From: an uncultured Pelagibacteraceae bacterium
GTDB lineage: Bacteria > Pseudomonadota > Alphaproteobacteria > Pelagibacterales > Pelagibacteraceae
DNA length: 64,000 bases
NCBI GenBank assembly: GCA_902591535.1
Contig: CACJBA010000001.1
Coordinates: forward strand, 124,001-188,000
Direction: 5' to 3'
Part shown: positions 43,818 through 52,515 of the stretch, in pieces
How the letters are laid out: each line of letters starts with the position of its first letter
How positions within the stretch are numbered: the first letter of the stretch is position 1
Made by a program: the position numbers and the translations under genes
Notes under the pieces: generated by a model
The model's input: only the letters and a program-made list of their open reading frames with translations
Databases searched by the model: none
What the model was told of the DNA's origin: nothing

Positions 43818-43836
43818 TTTAAATAATTAAAAAATT

Positions 43837-43868
43837 AAACCAGGCAACTTAATTGTTGCCTGGTTTTT
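43837..43868 (+). terminator. 12-pair hairpin with T-run between ehuB and ehuC (partial terminator or mRNA stabiliser)
   Basis: AAACCAGGCAAC (43837-43848) and GTTGCCTGGTTT (43855-43866) pair perfectly around a 6-base loop TTAATT, followed by TTT. It lies 19 bases after the ehuB stop and 20 bases before the ehuC start. A hairpin here usually limits read-through into the permease genes or protects the 3' end of the binding-protein message, giving excess binding protein. The stem is the most stable found in this window. Confidence 0.75.
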
Positions 43869-43888
43869 AAAATCTTAAGGTAATTACT

Positions 43889-44560
43889 TTGACATATTTT
43901 GAATTTTTAAATGAACATGGGGTTACACTTTTACTAGGAACAGTAACTACAGTAAAAGTTCTTGTTTGTTCTATGATCTTGTATGTAGTTATTTCTATGA
44001 TTTTTGGTTTAATGAGACTTTCCAAGAATCTGTTTATTCAAGGTATAGCAACAGTATATATAGAATTTTTTAGAGGAACTTCGCTTTTGGTTCAACTGTT
44101 TTGGGCATATTATGTATTACCTTTTTTTGGAATATCTTTAGAAGCTTTTACTGCAGGAGTAGTGGCTCTAGGTTTAAATTTTGGAGCATACGGTGCTGAA
44201 ATAGTAAGAGCTGGAATACTCGCAGTGCCTAGAGGACAGTGGGAAGCAGCTCATGCATTAAATTTTACACCTTCAAAAAGGATTAAAAGAATTATTATAC
44301 CACAAATTTTTCCAATAATTCTTCCACCAGCAGCAAATTTAACAGTGGAATTGTTGAAGGCAACAGCTTTGGTTGCTCTAGTTACAGTTGTTGATCTTAC
44401 TTTTGAAGCTAAACAAATTAATTCTATAACATGGTTGTCCGCTCAGTGTTTTGGGACAGCTTTATTAATTTATTACATAATGGCAAGATTTGCATTGGTA
44501 CCATTTTTAAGATGGTTAGAAGTTTTAGCAGCTAGAAAAGTTGGGAAGGAGAAAATCTAG
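43889..44560 (+). CDS. ehuC: Polar amino acid/ectoine-type ABC transporter permease (EhuC-like)
   Basis: A 223-residue inner-membrane permease of the HisMQ family with five hydrophobic segments. The EAA loop is IVRAGILAVPRGQWEAAHAL (E-x-x-R-x-x-x-x-x-x-x-x-G-Q-x-E-A-A), preceded by FFRGTSLLVQLFWAYYVLP. The start is TTG at 43889, preceded by TAAGG ten bases upstream; no ATG is near, so the TTG is believed. It is separated from ehuB by the hairpin and overlaps nothing; the next permease starts four bases downstream. Confidence 0.82.
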   Translation: MTYFEFLNEHGVTLLLGTVTTVKVLVCSMILYVVISMIFGLMRLSKNLFIQGIATVYIEFFRGTSLLVQLFWAYYVLPFFGISLEAFTAGVVALGLNFGAYGAEIVRAGILAVPRGQWEAAHALNFTPSKRIKRIIIPQIFPIILPPAANLTVELLKATALVALVTVVDLTFEAKQINSITWLSAQCFGTALLIYYIMARFALVPFLRWLEVLAARKVGKEKI

Positions 44561-44563
44561 ATC

Positions 44564-45241
44564 ATGGAAATGGGATGGAGATGGGATTTTGCTATAGAAA
44601 TATTGCCAAAAATGGCAGTAGCAACTTTTAATACTATTCTTGCGGCTGGTGTTGGTTATGCAATTGCTTTGGTCGTTGGATTGTTTTTTTTATTAGGACA
44701 AAGAACACCATCAAAAATAATTAATTGGATAAATAGAGAAATAGTAGAGTTTATTAGATCAACACCTCTTCTAATTCAATTATTTTTTGTTTATTTCGTC
44801 TTACCACAATTTGGTATTACTTTATCTGCTTGGGTGTGTGGGATGATAACAATTGGCCTTCATTTTGGAACTTATTTATCTGAAGTTTACAGAGGAGCGC
44901 TGGAAGGTGTTTCAAAAACTCAATGGGAAGCATGTAGAGCTCTTAATTTTTCAACATTATATACTTATCGAAGAATTGTTCTTCCACAAGCATTTCCAAT
45001 AGCAATACCAGGTATGGGAAATTATTTAGTAGGCATATTTAAAGATACCCCATTGCTTTCAACAATAGGTGTTGCAGAATTATTTCATGCTGCCACAGCT
45101 GTTGGTGGATATAATTATAGGTATTTAGAACCATACACTATAGTAGGAGTTATATTTTTAACATTATCTATACCTGCTGCAATGTGGGTTAGAAAACTTG
45201 AAAAAGATGTTAATAAGGCTCAAGGAAAAATAAAAAAATAA
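44564..45241 (+). CDS. ehuD: Polar amino acid/ectoine-type ABC transporter permease (EhuD-like)
   Basis: A 225-residue HisMQ-type permease, partner of EhuC. FIRSTPLLIQLFFVYFVLPQ is the family core (R-S-T-P-x-x-x-Q), and the EAA loop is VYRGALEGVSKTQWEACRAL, which interacts with the ATPase. It follows ehuC by 3 bases and precedes the ATPase gene by 3, so all three are coupled. A Lys-rich tail closes the protein. Confidence 0.82.
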   Translation: MEMGWRWDFAIEILPKMAVATFNTILAAGVGYAIALVVGLFFLLGQRTPSKIINWINREIVEFIRSTPLLIQLFFVYFVLPQFGITLSAWVCGMITIGLHFGTYLSEVYRGALEGVSKTQWEACRALNFSTLYTYRRIVLPQAFPIAIPGMGNYLVGIFKDTPLLSTIGVAELFHAATAVGGYNYRYLEPYTIVGVIFLTLSIPAAMWVRKLEKDVNKAQGKIKK

Positions 45242-45244
45242 ATT

Positions 45245-46033
45245 ATGAAAAATAATACTGACGAAATAATTGTAAAATTTGATCAGGTAACAAAACAATA
45301 TGGTGATTTAGTTGTTTTAGACAAATTAAACTTAGATATTAAAAAAAACGAAATGGTTTCAATAATTGGTCCCTCTGGGTCAGGCAAAACTACAGTTCTT
45401 AGAGTATTAATGACTTTAGAAAAAATAAATGGAGGAGTAATTCATTTAGATGGTGAGCCTCTAACTCATATGAATGAAAACAGCAAAATGATTGAAGCAA
45501 GTGAAAAATATTTAAGAGAAAGACGTTCTAAAATAGGAATGGTTTTTCAACAATTTAATTTGTTTCCTCATATGACAGCTTTACAAAATTGTATAGAGGC
45601 TCCAATTGAAGTTTTAGGTCTTAAAAAAGAAGAGGCTGAAGAAAGAGCTCTTGAGCTACTTGAGTTGGTAGGTTTGACTGATAAAAAAGATCAACACCCT
45701 AGTAGACTTTCTGGAGGTCAACAGCAAAGAGTTGCAATAGCCAGAGCTTTGGCTATGAGACCAAAAGTTATGCTCTTAGATGAAATAACTTCTGCACTTG
45801 ATCCTGAGGTCGTGGGAGAGGTATTGAACGTAATTCGTTCATTAAATAAAGAGCATAATTTAACAATGATTATGGTGACTCACCAAATGGGATTTGCGCG
45901 TGAAATTTCTGACAGAGTTTGTTTTTTCAATGAGGGTAAAATATTTGAGGAAGGACCACCAGAAAAACTATTTGGTGATCCACAAAATGAGAGAACTAAA
46001 CAGTTTCTTCATGCAGTTTTAGACTCACATTAA
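45245..46033 (+). CDS. ehuA: Polar amino acid/ectoine-type ABC transporter ATP-binding protein (EhuA-like)
   Basis: A 262-residue ATPase of the GlnQ/HisP group. Walker A is GPSGSGKTT, the Q-loop is [14 protein letters not shown], the ABC signature [17 protein letters not shown] is perfect, Walker B is [14 protein letters not shown] and the switch is VTHQMGF. A segment of about 20 extra residues around [20 protein letters not shown] before the Q-loop is common in this subgroup. The gene closes the operon; 14 bases separate its stop from the end of the convergent MFS gene. Confidence 0.85.
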   Translation: MKNNTDEIIVKFDQVTKQYGDLVVLDKLNLDIKKNEMVSIIGPSGSGKTTVLRVLMTLEKINGGVIHLDGEPLTHMNENSKMIEASEKYLRERRSKIGMVFQQFNLFPHMTALQNCIEAPIEVLGLKKEEAEERALELLELVGLTDKKDQHPSRLSGGQQQRVAIARALAMRPKVMLLDEITSALDPEVVGEVLNVIRSLNKEHNLTMIMVTHQMGFAREISDRVCFFNEGKIFEEGPPEKLFGDPQNERTKQFLHAVLDSH

Positions 46034-46047
46034 TCTTAATAATTAAT

Positions 46048-47361
46048 TTATTTGTAATTTTGATCAGTTTCAATCATTGTAGAATTTTCTTCCAATGTAG
46101 CTGGGGCATCAGGATCTAATTCCAATCCAGCTGGTGTAATTGTTGCTGGAATTGATGTAAAAGTTGAGTCAGGATTCTCAACAGTATCTCTAACTTTCAT
46201 TCTATATAAACCAAATCCACCAATGATTGCATGAGTAAAAATTAAAAAAATAAATAAACCATTTATTCCAAACCACTCCATAAATATAGAACATAAAATA
46301 GGACCGCTAATTGCTCCAACGCCAAAAATAAACTGCAAACCACCACCTGCAGCTACGAATTTTGATTTAGGAACAAAGTCATTTGTATGAGCAAGATTTA
46401 GTGAAAATAAAGGAAGACATAAACTTGAATATAATCCAACTGAAATAAAAAATATAATTTTTCTAAAACTAAATTCATCCATATAATAAATATTTTGAAT
46501 AGGATCATTAGAAGTTAAAATTGAAATGAAAGCAAAAAAACAACTTCCAAAAGTTGTTACTACAATTACTTTTCTTCTATCAAAAGTATCTGAAAAATAA
46601 CCGATTGGACCTTGGCCAATTACTCCTGCAATTGTTGCAATAAATAAAAGTATCGAGGTTTCAGTTAAAGTAAATTTTGCAAGAGTTGCGTAAACAGAAA
46701 TTAGAGAAAAGAATGCAGCATGAATAATGCCAGTAAAGAATGAACTCAATGAACCAAGAGGAGAAATATTATACAATTCTTTAATACTTATTGTTTCTAT
46801 TTTTTTAAATTTAGGTGCAGGTCTTTTTGTCAATAAAATAGGGACGAGTGCCACTGAAAGTAAAATTGAAACTAAAATAAAAGGTTCATAATCCTCAGGT
46901 TTACTAACATTAAGTAGCAACATGCCAATAGCTAACCCAAAATAAATTACCATCATGTAGGCAGATAGTAATTGTCCTCTATTTCTATTAGTTGCTCTAT
47001 CATTTAACCAGCTTTCAGTAACAACATAACAACTAACTAAACTTATACCTGTTATAAATCTACTGATTGTCCACATAAATGGATTTACATAAACTACAGC
47101 CACTAACGCACTCAAAGATGCAAGTGAAGCAAATGCAGCAAATACTCTTATATGACCAACTTTTGAAACAAAATTAGGAGTAGTTTTTGAGCCCACAAAA
47201 TAACCAACAAAGTATCCAGACATAAAGATACCTGTTGTAAAAACACTAAAATTTTCAAGTACAGATCTAATACCCATAACCTGCATTTGTAATCCATGAG
47301 CGATCATCATTACTCCTATCCCAATAAATAGAGCCCAAGATTTTTTTACTTCTTTTTGCAT
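46048..47361 (-). CDS. Major facilitator superfamily transporter
   Basis: A 437-residue protein with twelve hydrophobic segments. MFS signs are the loop 2-3 region SKTTPNFVSKVGHIR, SRFITGISLVSCYVVTESWLNDRATNRNRGQ (typical of YcaD/COG0477-type members, in which a conserved E-S-W-L-N precedes an Arg-rich loop) and the loop 8-9 FSDTFDRRK. A hydrophilic C-terminal tail of about 45 residues follows the last helix. The substrate is not known. It is 31 bases downstream of the DMT permease gene on the same strand. Confidence 0.83.
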   Translation of the reverse strand: MQKEVKKSWALFIGIGVMMIAHGLQMQVMGIRSVLENFSVFTTGIFMSGYFVGYFVGSKTTPNFVSKVGHIRVFAAFASLASLSALVAVVYVNPFMWTISRFITGISLVSCYVVTESWLNDRATNRNRGQLLSAYMMVIYFGLAIGMLLLNVSKPEDYEPFILVSILLSVALVPILLTKRPAPKFKKIETISIKELYNISPLGSLSSFFTGIIHAAFFSLISVYATLAKFTLTETSILLFIATIAGVIGQGPIGYFSDTFDRRKVIVVTTFGSCFFAFISILTSNDPIQNIYYMDEFSFRKIIFFISVGLYSSLCLPLFSLNLAHTNDFVPKSKFVAAGGGLQFIFGVGAISGPILCSIFMEWFGINGLFIFLIFTHAIIGGFGLYRMKVRDTVENPDSTFTSIPATITPAGLELDPDAPATLEENSTMIETDQNYK

Positions 47362-47392
47362 TTATAATTTTTTAAATTTAAATAATTGCTGG

Positions 47393-48268
47393 CTAGGTAG
47401 TTTTGGTTTGTGTTTTTTTTATGGCCAGTAAAGAATGAACTGCTATCGTGATAATGATGACTATACCCCCAAAAATAGTCTCATTAGATGGCTGCTCCTT
47501 AATAACCATCCAAACCCATAATGGTCCAAGAATTGTCTCTAGAAGAAAAAAAAGATTAACTTCTGCAGCTGTAATAAATCTTGGCGCTATAGTAACTAAA
47601 ACAAAAGGTATAGCTACGCACATCACACACATTAGAGGTATATAAAAAAGGTCATTTCCTGCTAAAGAGAAGTCTTTAACAAAGAAAAAGGCAAATATAG
47701 CAACACAAGATTTTCCAATTACAGCAGCAGGTACCAAGTCAGTCGATTTTGCGTATCGTGCAATGTTAGCGTTACAGGCTAAGCCAAAAGAAGTTATTAA
47801 ACCAAATAAATCTCCATAAAAATTACCAATACTTAAAGAATCATAAAAAATATAAACACATGCAATAAATGTAATTATTATAGCAACCCAAGTTTTATTA
47901 TCTGGTTTTTCTTTCAAGAAAATAGCTCCTAATATTGCCGAAAGCATTGGAGCAAGAGCCACCATTAATAATGTATTAGCTACATTGGTATTTTGTATTG
48001 AGATAATAAAAGTAATATTACAAATAGAAAAACTAATTACATAAAATATACCAGGGTAACCAATTTTAAATAAGGCTTTAAAAAAATTATTTTTATAAAA
48101 TAAAATAAGTCCAAAAAGAACTACCACAAATGGTATTGCCCCTCTGTAAAAAAGCATTCCCCACGTGTCAATATTTGATAATCTAATTAGTAAAGAATCT
48201 GGAGTTATAAACATAACTCCTATAAAAGCCATCAACGAACCCTTTTGTTGATTTGTTAAATTGTTCAC
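47393..48268 (-). CDS. DMT superfamily permease (EamA family)
   Basis: A 291-residue ten-helix permease with the two EamA repeats, including a FLKEKPDNKTW loop after helix four. The start is placed at GTG 48268, whose GTGA overlaps the gshB stop by four bases, with GGAAAG about ten bases upstream; an ATG at 48286 inside gshB would add six residues and overlap it more. Coupling to the glutathione genes hints at transport of a sulfur or glutathione-related compound, but this is only from position. Confidence 0.78.
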   Translation of the reverse strand: MNNLTNQQKGSLMAFIGVMFITPDSLLIRLSNIDTWGMLFYRGAIPFVVVLFGLILFYKNNFFKALFKIGYPGIFYVISFSICNITFIISIQNTNVANTLLMVALAPMLSAILGAIFLKEKPDNKTWVAIIITFIACVYIFYDSLSIGNFYGDLFGLITSFGLACNANIARYAKSTDLVPAAVIGKSCVAIFAFFFVKDFSLAGNDLFYIPLMCVMCVAIPFVLVTIAPRFITAAEVNLFFLLETILGPLWVWMVIKEQPSNETIFGGIVIIITIAVHSLLAIKKTQTKTT

Positions 48269-49191
48269 GCCTTTAGTTCTTTCCAAAAAATTTTAGCTAA
48301 ATTTTTTCCTGAGAGATCAAAGAGTGTTTTAAGTCCAGTAGGAGATGTAACATTAATATCTCCATTGAGCTTCTGATCTATGAAATCAACTCCTGCAAAA
48401 AAAATATTTTCTTTTTTTAAATCGTGTGCAATTAATTTTGAAATTTTAGTTTCTATACTTGTTAATTTTATATTAGTCGGTTTTGCTCCTTTACTCATAT
48501 TACTTAAAAAAGACCCTTTTTTTGGAATCCTTGAAATTGCACCACATACTTTCCCATTAATAATAAATACTCTTTTATCTCCCTTACTTATTTTAGGAAG
48601 GAATTTTTGACACATAATATGATCATGTTTTTTTATAAATTTATTAAGTAATTTTGAGTTAAATTTAGTTAATAAATGAATGTCATTACCACTGAAACTA
48701 TGTATAGGTTTCAGTATTATTTTTTTATGTTTATTTATAAACATTTTAATTTCATTTAAATCTTGAGTGAAAATAGTACTAGGCATAAATCTTTGATATT
48801 TTGCTGAGTATAATTTTTCAGATATATTTCTTATAGAAGTTGGATTGTTTATTATTTTAACTTTACTTTTAATTCTATCTAAAATGTAAGTAGTTGATAC
48901 ATATTCAAGATTAAAAGGGGGATCTTGGCGAATTAAAATAAACTTACATTTTGTAAGATTTAGCTTTTGTTTTTTCAATATTTTAAAAAACTTTTTATTT
49001 TCATAATTAAATTTAACAAAAAAACCTTTAGCAATAACTTTTGAATTTAAAATTGAAAGATTTTTTGGATCATAATAGAAAATCTTATATTTTTTATTTT
49101 GTATTTCGTTTGCTAGAAAAACACTAGTATCAGTTAAAGGATTTAATTTAGAAGGATGATTTCCTTGTATCGCGATAATTTTACTGGTCAT
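48265..49191 (-). CDS. gshB: Glutathione synthetase
   Basis: A 308-residue ATP-grasp enzyme that joins glycine to gamma-glutamylcysteine. The order of blocks fits the bacterial GshB family: IIAIQGNHPSKLNPLTDTS at the start, IRQDPPFNLEYVSTTYIL, NPTSIRNISEKL, KPIHSFSGNDI, GDKRVFIINGKVCGAISRIP and the end DINVTSPTG (I-x-V-T-S-P-T-G, the ATP/Mg loop). It overlaps gshA by 11 bases, giving a coupled gshA-gshB pair that makes glutathione. Glycine is a substrate, linking it to the glycine theme of the window. Confidence 0.92.
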   Translation of the reverse strand: MTSKIIAIQGNHPSKLNPLTDTSVFLANEIQNKKYKIFYYDPKNLSILNSKVIAKGFFVKFNYENKKFFKILKKQKLNLTKCKFILIRQDPPFNLEYVSTTYILDRIKSKVKIINNPTSIRNISEKLYSAKYQRFMPSTIFTQDLNEIKMFINKHKKIILKPIHSFSGNDIHLLTKFNSKLLNKFIKKHDHIMCQKFLPKISKGDKRVFIINGKVCGAISRIPKKGSFLSNMSKGAKPTNIKLTSIETKISKLIAHDLKKENIFFAGVDFIDQKLNGDINVTSPTGLKTLFDLSGKNLAKIFWKELKA

Positions 49192-50476
49192 ATAATTCTT
49201 CTAAATTTTCATTATTTGAAAATTTATCAATCATATAATCTGCATTTGTTGATTTATTAAAAATGACTTTTCTTAAATGGTTTAAAAATAAAGTTTCGTT
49301 TTTACCTTTTTTACTTAAGGTATCTCTATTATTAAGACCTTTTCGGGAAAGATCTAATAAAGTTGAAGCCCAATAATGCAAATCTTTTCCCATTAGTTCC
49401 GTGTTAAAACCTTTTTTTGGAGACTCTAGATATGCATTAATAATTTTATTTTTATCCCATTTTTTAATCAATTCATGTGTTTCATCTAAATTACCGTAAA
49501 GCATTCCAATAAAAAAAGCTGGTCCAGAGCAAAGACAATCCCATCCGCAAGTATCCATAGATCTTAATTCTATATATTTTTTTAACCTATTTTCTGTAAA
49601 TATAGTGCTTAAATGAGTGGTTAAGTCATTTTCTGTTGGTAGTCTATTTCCTACTTCATTGATTTTGCCATTCATAAAATCACCAAATGTATAATTAGAT
49701 CCAGATATATATGTATCTTCATGTTCAATAAAAAGAATTGGAAATTCCATTACAAAGTCAGCATATTTTTCAAAATTTAAATTCTCAAAAAATAATTTTG
49801 GAAGTCCACCCCTAGAGGTGCTTTGCCATACTTTTGATCTGTAAGACAAATAATTACTATTTTTTTTTTCAACTATAGATGAATTAGCAAATAGAGCTAT
49901 TGTAACTGGAACTATTGAATTTGTTATTAGAAATTTTTTTTTAAAATCTTCTTCGGATTCATAATCGATATTTAATTGAGTACCACATGTTCTGTACATC
50001 ATATCTAAGCTTAATTCTCCACCCACAGGCATACTTTTAGTCATTAATTTATATCTTTCCTTGGGATTATTTGGAATCTCATCTAATTTAGAGAACGGAT
50101 CAAAGCCTGAGCTTACAATTTTGATATCTAGTTTCTTTGTTACTTGCTTAAGTTCAAATAAATAATCTTGTGATTCAGCACATGCTTCGTGCATATGGTT
50201 CAATTTGTCACCAGACAGTTCAATTTGATTACCTGGTTCAAGAGTAATATTTTTTCCTCCTTTATTTAATCCAATAATATTTTTCTTTTCAAATACTGGC
50301 TTCCAACCAAACTCTTGAAGAGCTTGAAACATTTCTTTTATTTTTGAATAATCAACTCTTTTATTATTTTTATTATTAAAAAGAAATTTTTCATGCTCAA
50401 TTCCAATTTTAAAACTTTTTGGTTTTTTAATACCTGATGAAAAATATTTTATAATTTTATCTTTTGTATCGATCAT
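49181..50476 (-). CDS. gshA: Glutamate-cysteine ligase (class 2, plant/alphaproteobacterial type)
   Basis: A 431-residue enzyme making gamma-glutamylcysteine. It belongs to the GCS2/plant-type class: the KIGIEHEKFLFN opening, LEPGNQIELSGD, MYRTCGTQLNIDYES, YRSKVWQSTSRGG and IELRSMDTCGWDC blocks are typical. The length matches alphaproteobacterial members. It lies 30 bases downstream of the HD-domain gene and immediately upstream of gshB on the same strand. Confidence 0.92.
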   Translation of the reverse strand: MIDTKDKIIKYFSSGIKKPKSFKIGIEHEKFLFNNKNNKRVDYSKIKEMFQALQEFGWKPVFEKKNIIGLNKGGKNITLEPGNQIELSGDKLNHMHEACAESQDYLFELKQVTKKLDIKIVSSGFDPFSKLDEIPNNPKERYKLMTKSMPVGGELSLDMMYRTCGTQLNIDYESEEDFKKKFLITNSIVPVTIALFANSSIVEKKNSNYLSYRSKVWQSTSRGGLPKLFFENLNFEKYADFVMEFPILFIEHEDTYISGSNYTFGDFMNGKINEVGNRLPTENDLTTHLSTIFTENRLKKYIELRSMDTCGWDCLCSGPAFFIGMLYGNLDETHELIKKWDKNKIINAYLESPKKGFNTELMGKDLHYWASTLLDLSRKGLNNRDTLSKKGKNETLFLNHLRKVIFNKSTNADYMIDKFSNNENLEELYDQ

Positions 50477-50505
50477 GTGCTTTAACTACTGGTTTATAAG
50501 TAAAT

Positions 50506-51063
50506 TTAAAGATGATAATAGGGCTCTTTTGAAAATATTTTTTTAACTAATGGCTTAAAATCATCTAAAGTCATACTTTTATAATCGGGATCAAAAGAAC
50601 ACTGATCATATTTTTCGCAAAAATCTATTGTATCTTGATAGTATTTATGGTCTTTAAATTGATCTCTTGCGTTTCTATCGCCACCTAAATGATGAGCACT
50701 GTAGTAAGTTTGAAAAAGTCCATGATGAAGAATGATCCAGTAAGTTCTTTCAGAAACATAAGGTCTTAAAATAGATGCAGCGTATTGAGAATGATTCATT
50801 GGCGCAAGATCATCTCCAATATCATGTAATAAAGTTGCAACGACCATTTCATCACTCTCTTTATTTTTAAATGCTCTTGTTGCAGCTTGTAAAGAATGTT
50901 CTAATCTAGTGATCTTATAACCTTCTAATGTCGTTGTTTGTTTAGACAAATAATTTAGAACTCTATCAGCAGTTTTTCTCTCAAAGTTTTTTTCAAATTT
51001 TTCGAGAAGTTCATAATCTTCTTTTGTTCCATTTTTCATTTCAGTAAAATTTACAGTTTTCAT
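50506..51063 (-). CDS. HD-domain protein, possibly a mixed-valence diiron oxygenase
   Basis: A 185-residue HD-fold protein. The metal-binding pattern read by eye is His56 (RLEHSLQAA), His80-Asp81 (LLHDIGDD), His91 (MNHSQYA), His113 or His114 (ILHHG) and Asp153 (KYDQCSFDPDY). Six ligands of this H..HD..H..H..D type are also found in the dinuclear iron oxygenases MIOX and PhnZ rather than in one-metal phosphohydrolases; PhnZ cleaves a 2-amino-1-hydroxyethylphosphonate to glycine and phosphate. The exact reaction is not known. It is 3 bases after purF, and thus part of a purine/glutathione transcript. Confidence 0.72.
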   Translation of the reverse strand: MKTVNFTEMKNGTKEDYELLEKFEKNFERKTADRVLNYLSKQTTTLEGYKITRLEHSLQAATRAFKNKESDEMVVATLLHDIGDDLAPMNHSQYAASILRPYVSERTYWIILHHGLFQTYYSAHHLGGDRNARDQFKDHKYYQDTIDFCEKYDQCSFDPDYKSMTLDDFKPLVKKIFSKEPYYHL

Positions 51064-51066
51064 ACT

Positions 51067-52515
51067 TTAATTATTTGAACCAGCACTTAATAAAGATAAT
51101 TGTGTTATTTTGTTATCTCCTAATTCGTCAACCAATTTAACAGGATAATCTCCAGTGAAATAATGGTCTGTTAATTGAGGATAAGTTTCATTTCTTTTTT
51201 CAAAACCGATAGCTCTATACAATCCGTCTATTGATAAAAATCTTAAAGATTTAGCTCCAATATATTCACAAATTTCATCATTTGTTTTATTTGCTGCTAG
51301 TAATTCTTTTTTAGTAGGAGTATCTACTCCATAAAAATCTGGATATCTTATTTCTGGACATGCAATCTTTACATGAATTTCTTTTGCACCGGCATCATAA
51401 AGCATTTTAACTATTTTGTACGATGTTGTGCCTCTTACAAGTGAGTCGTCAATTAGAATAATTTTTTTATTTTTAATTGTTGTTTGATTGGCATTAAGTT
51501 TTAATTTTACACCTAAGCTTCTTATTTTTTGACTTGGTTCAATAAAAGTTCTTCCCACATAATGATTTCTAATTAATCCATGTTCAAAATTCATTTTTAA
51601 TTCTTGTGCAAAACCCATGGCAGCAGCATTTCCAGAGTCTGGAACTGGAACTACTATATCCGCATCAGTATCATTTTCTTTTGCAAGTTCTTTACCAATA
51701 TTTTTTCTATGCTCATATGCTGTCTTACCACTTATTAAACTGTCTGGTCTTGAAAAATAAATATATTCAAATACACAAGGTCTAACTTTTTTAGCAGGGA
51801 AGGGCTTAATGCTTTTTAATTCATTATTTTCAATTAAAACAATCTCACCGTTTTCAACTTCTCTTAAAAATTTTGCTCCAATAATATCAAATGCACAGGT
51901 TTCTGATGCTAAAACATAACTGTTACCAAGTTTACCAATAACCAAAGGTCTAATACCATAAGGGTCTCTTACTCCAATTAGAGAATTTTGTGTTAGCATA
52001 ACCAAAGCATAGCCACCTTGAATCTGAAAAATTGCATCGATTACTTTGTCAATTGTCTTCGGTCTTTTTGATTTAGCAATTAGCTGAACAATCGTTTCAG
52101 TATCTGATGTAGTGTAAAATATAGCTCCTTCTTCAACTAGTTTATTCCTTAATGATATTGAATTTGTGAGATTTCCATTATGAGCCACTCCAATTCCACC
52201 TGCATTTGTGTCAGCAAAAAAGGGTTGAATATTCCTTAATATATTGTTCCCTGTTGTGCTATATCTGTTATGACCAATTGCAAAATTTCCCTTAAGATTA
52301 TTAAGCACTTTTTCTTTATTAAAATTATCACCAACTAAACCAAATCTTTTTTCTGAGTAATATTTTTCACCATCAAAAGTTACTATTCCACATCCTTCTT
52401 GTCCTCTGTGTTGAAGAGCATGAAGACCAAGAGCTGTAAGAGCTGATGCATCTTTTGAATTGCTTATTCCAAAAACACCGCACTCTTCTTTTAATTTAGG
52501 GTTATAATTCTTCAA
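51067..52515 (-). CDS. purF: Amidophosphoribosyltransferase
   Basis: First committed enzyme of purine synthesis: it makes phosphoribosylamine from PRPP and glutamine. The catalytic N-terminal nucleophile is the Cys of EECGVFGIS, exposed after removal of an 11-residue propeptide; the PRPP site is VVPVPDSGNAAAMGFA with IILIDDSLVRGTTS. The start is placed at TTG 52515 because AAGGAG (52525-52520 on this strand) is four bases upstream; an ATG at 52548 lies further inside cvpA and has no such site. The 482-residue length is normal. Confidence 0.9.
   Translation of the reverse strand: MKNYNPKLKEECGVFGISNSKDASALTALGLHALQHRGQEGCGIVTFDGEKYYSEKRFGLVGDNFNKEKVLNNLKGNFAIGHNRYSTTGNNILRNIQPFFADTNAGGIGVAHNGNLTNSISLRNKLVEEGAIFYTTSDTETIVQLIAKSKRPKTIDKVIDAIFQIQGGYALVMLTQNSLIGVRDPYGIRPLVIGKLGNSYVLASETCAFDIIGAKFLREVENGEIVLIENNELKSIKPFPAKKVRPCVFEYIYFSRPDSLISGKTAYEHRKNIGKELAKENDTDADIVVPVPDSGNAAAMGFAQELKMNFEHGLIRNHYVGRTFIEPSQKIRSLGVKLKLNANQTTIKNKKIILIDDSLVRGTTSYKIVKMLYDAGAKEIHVKIACPEIRYPDFYGVDTPTKKELLAANKTNDEICEYIGAKSLRFLSIDGLYRAIGFEKRNETYPQLTDHYFTGDYPVKLVDELGDNKITQLSLLSAGSNN

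Noticed and set aside
50506-51063. Plain HD phosphohydrolase call
   Set aside because: Kept only as an alternative because the extra His and Asp ligands suggest a two-metal site.
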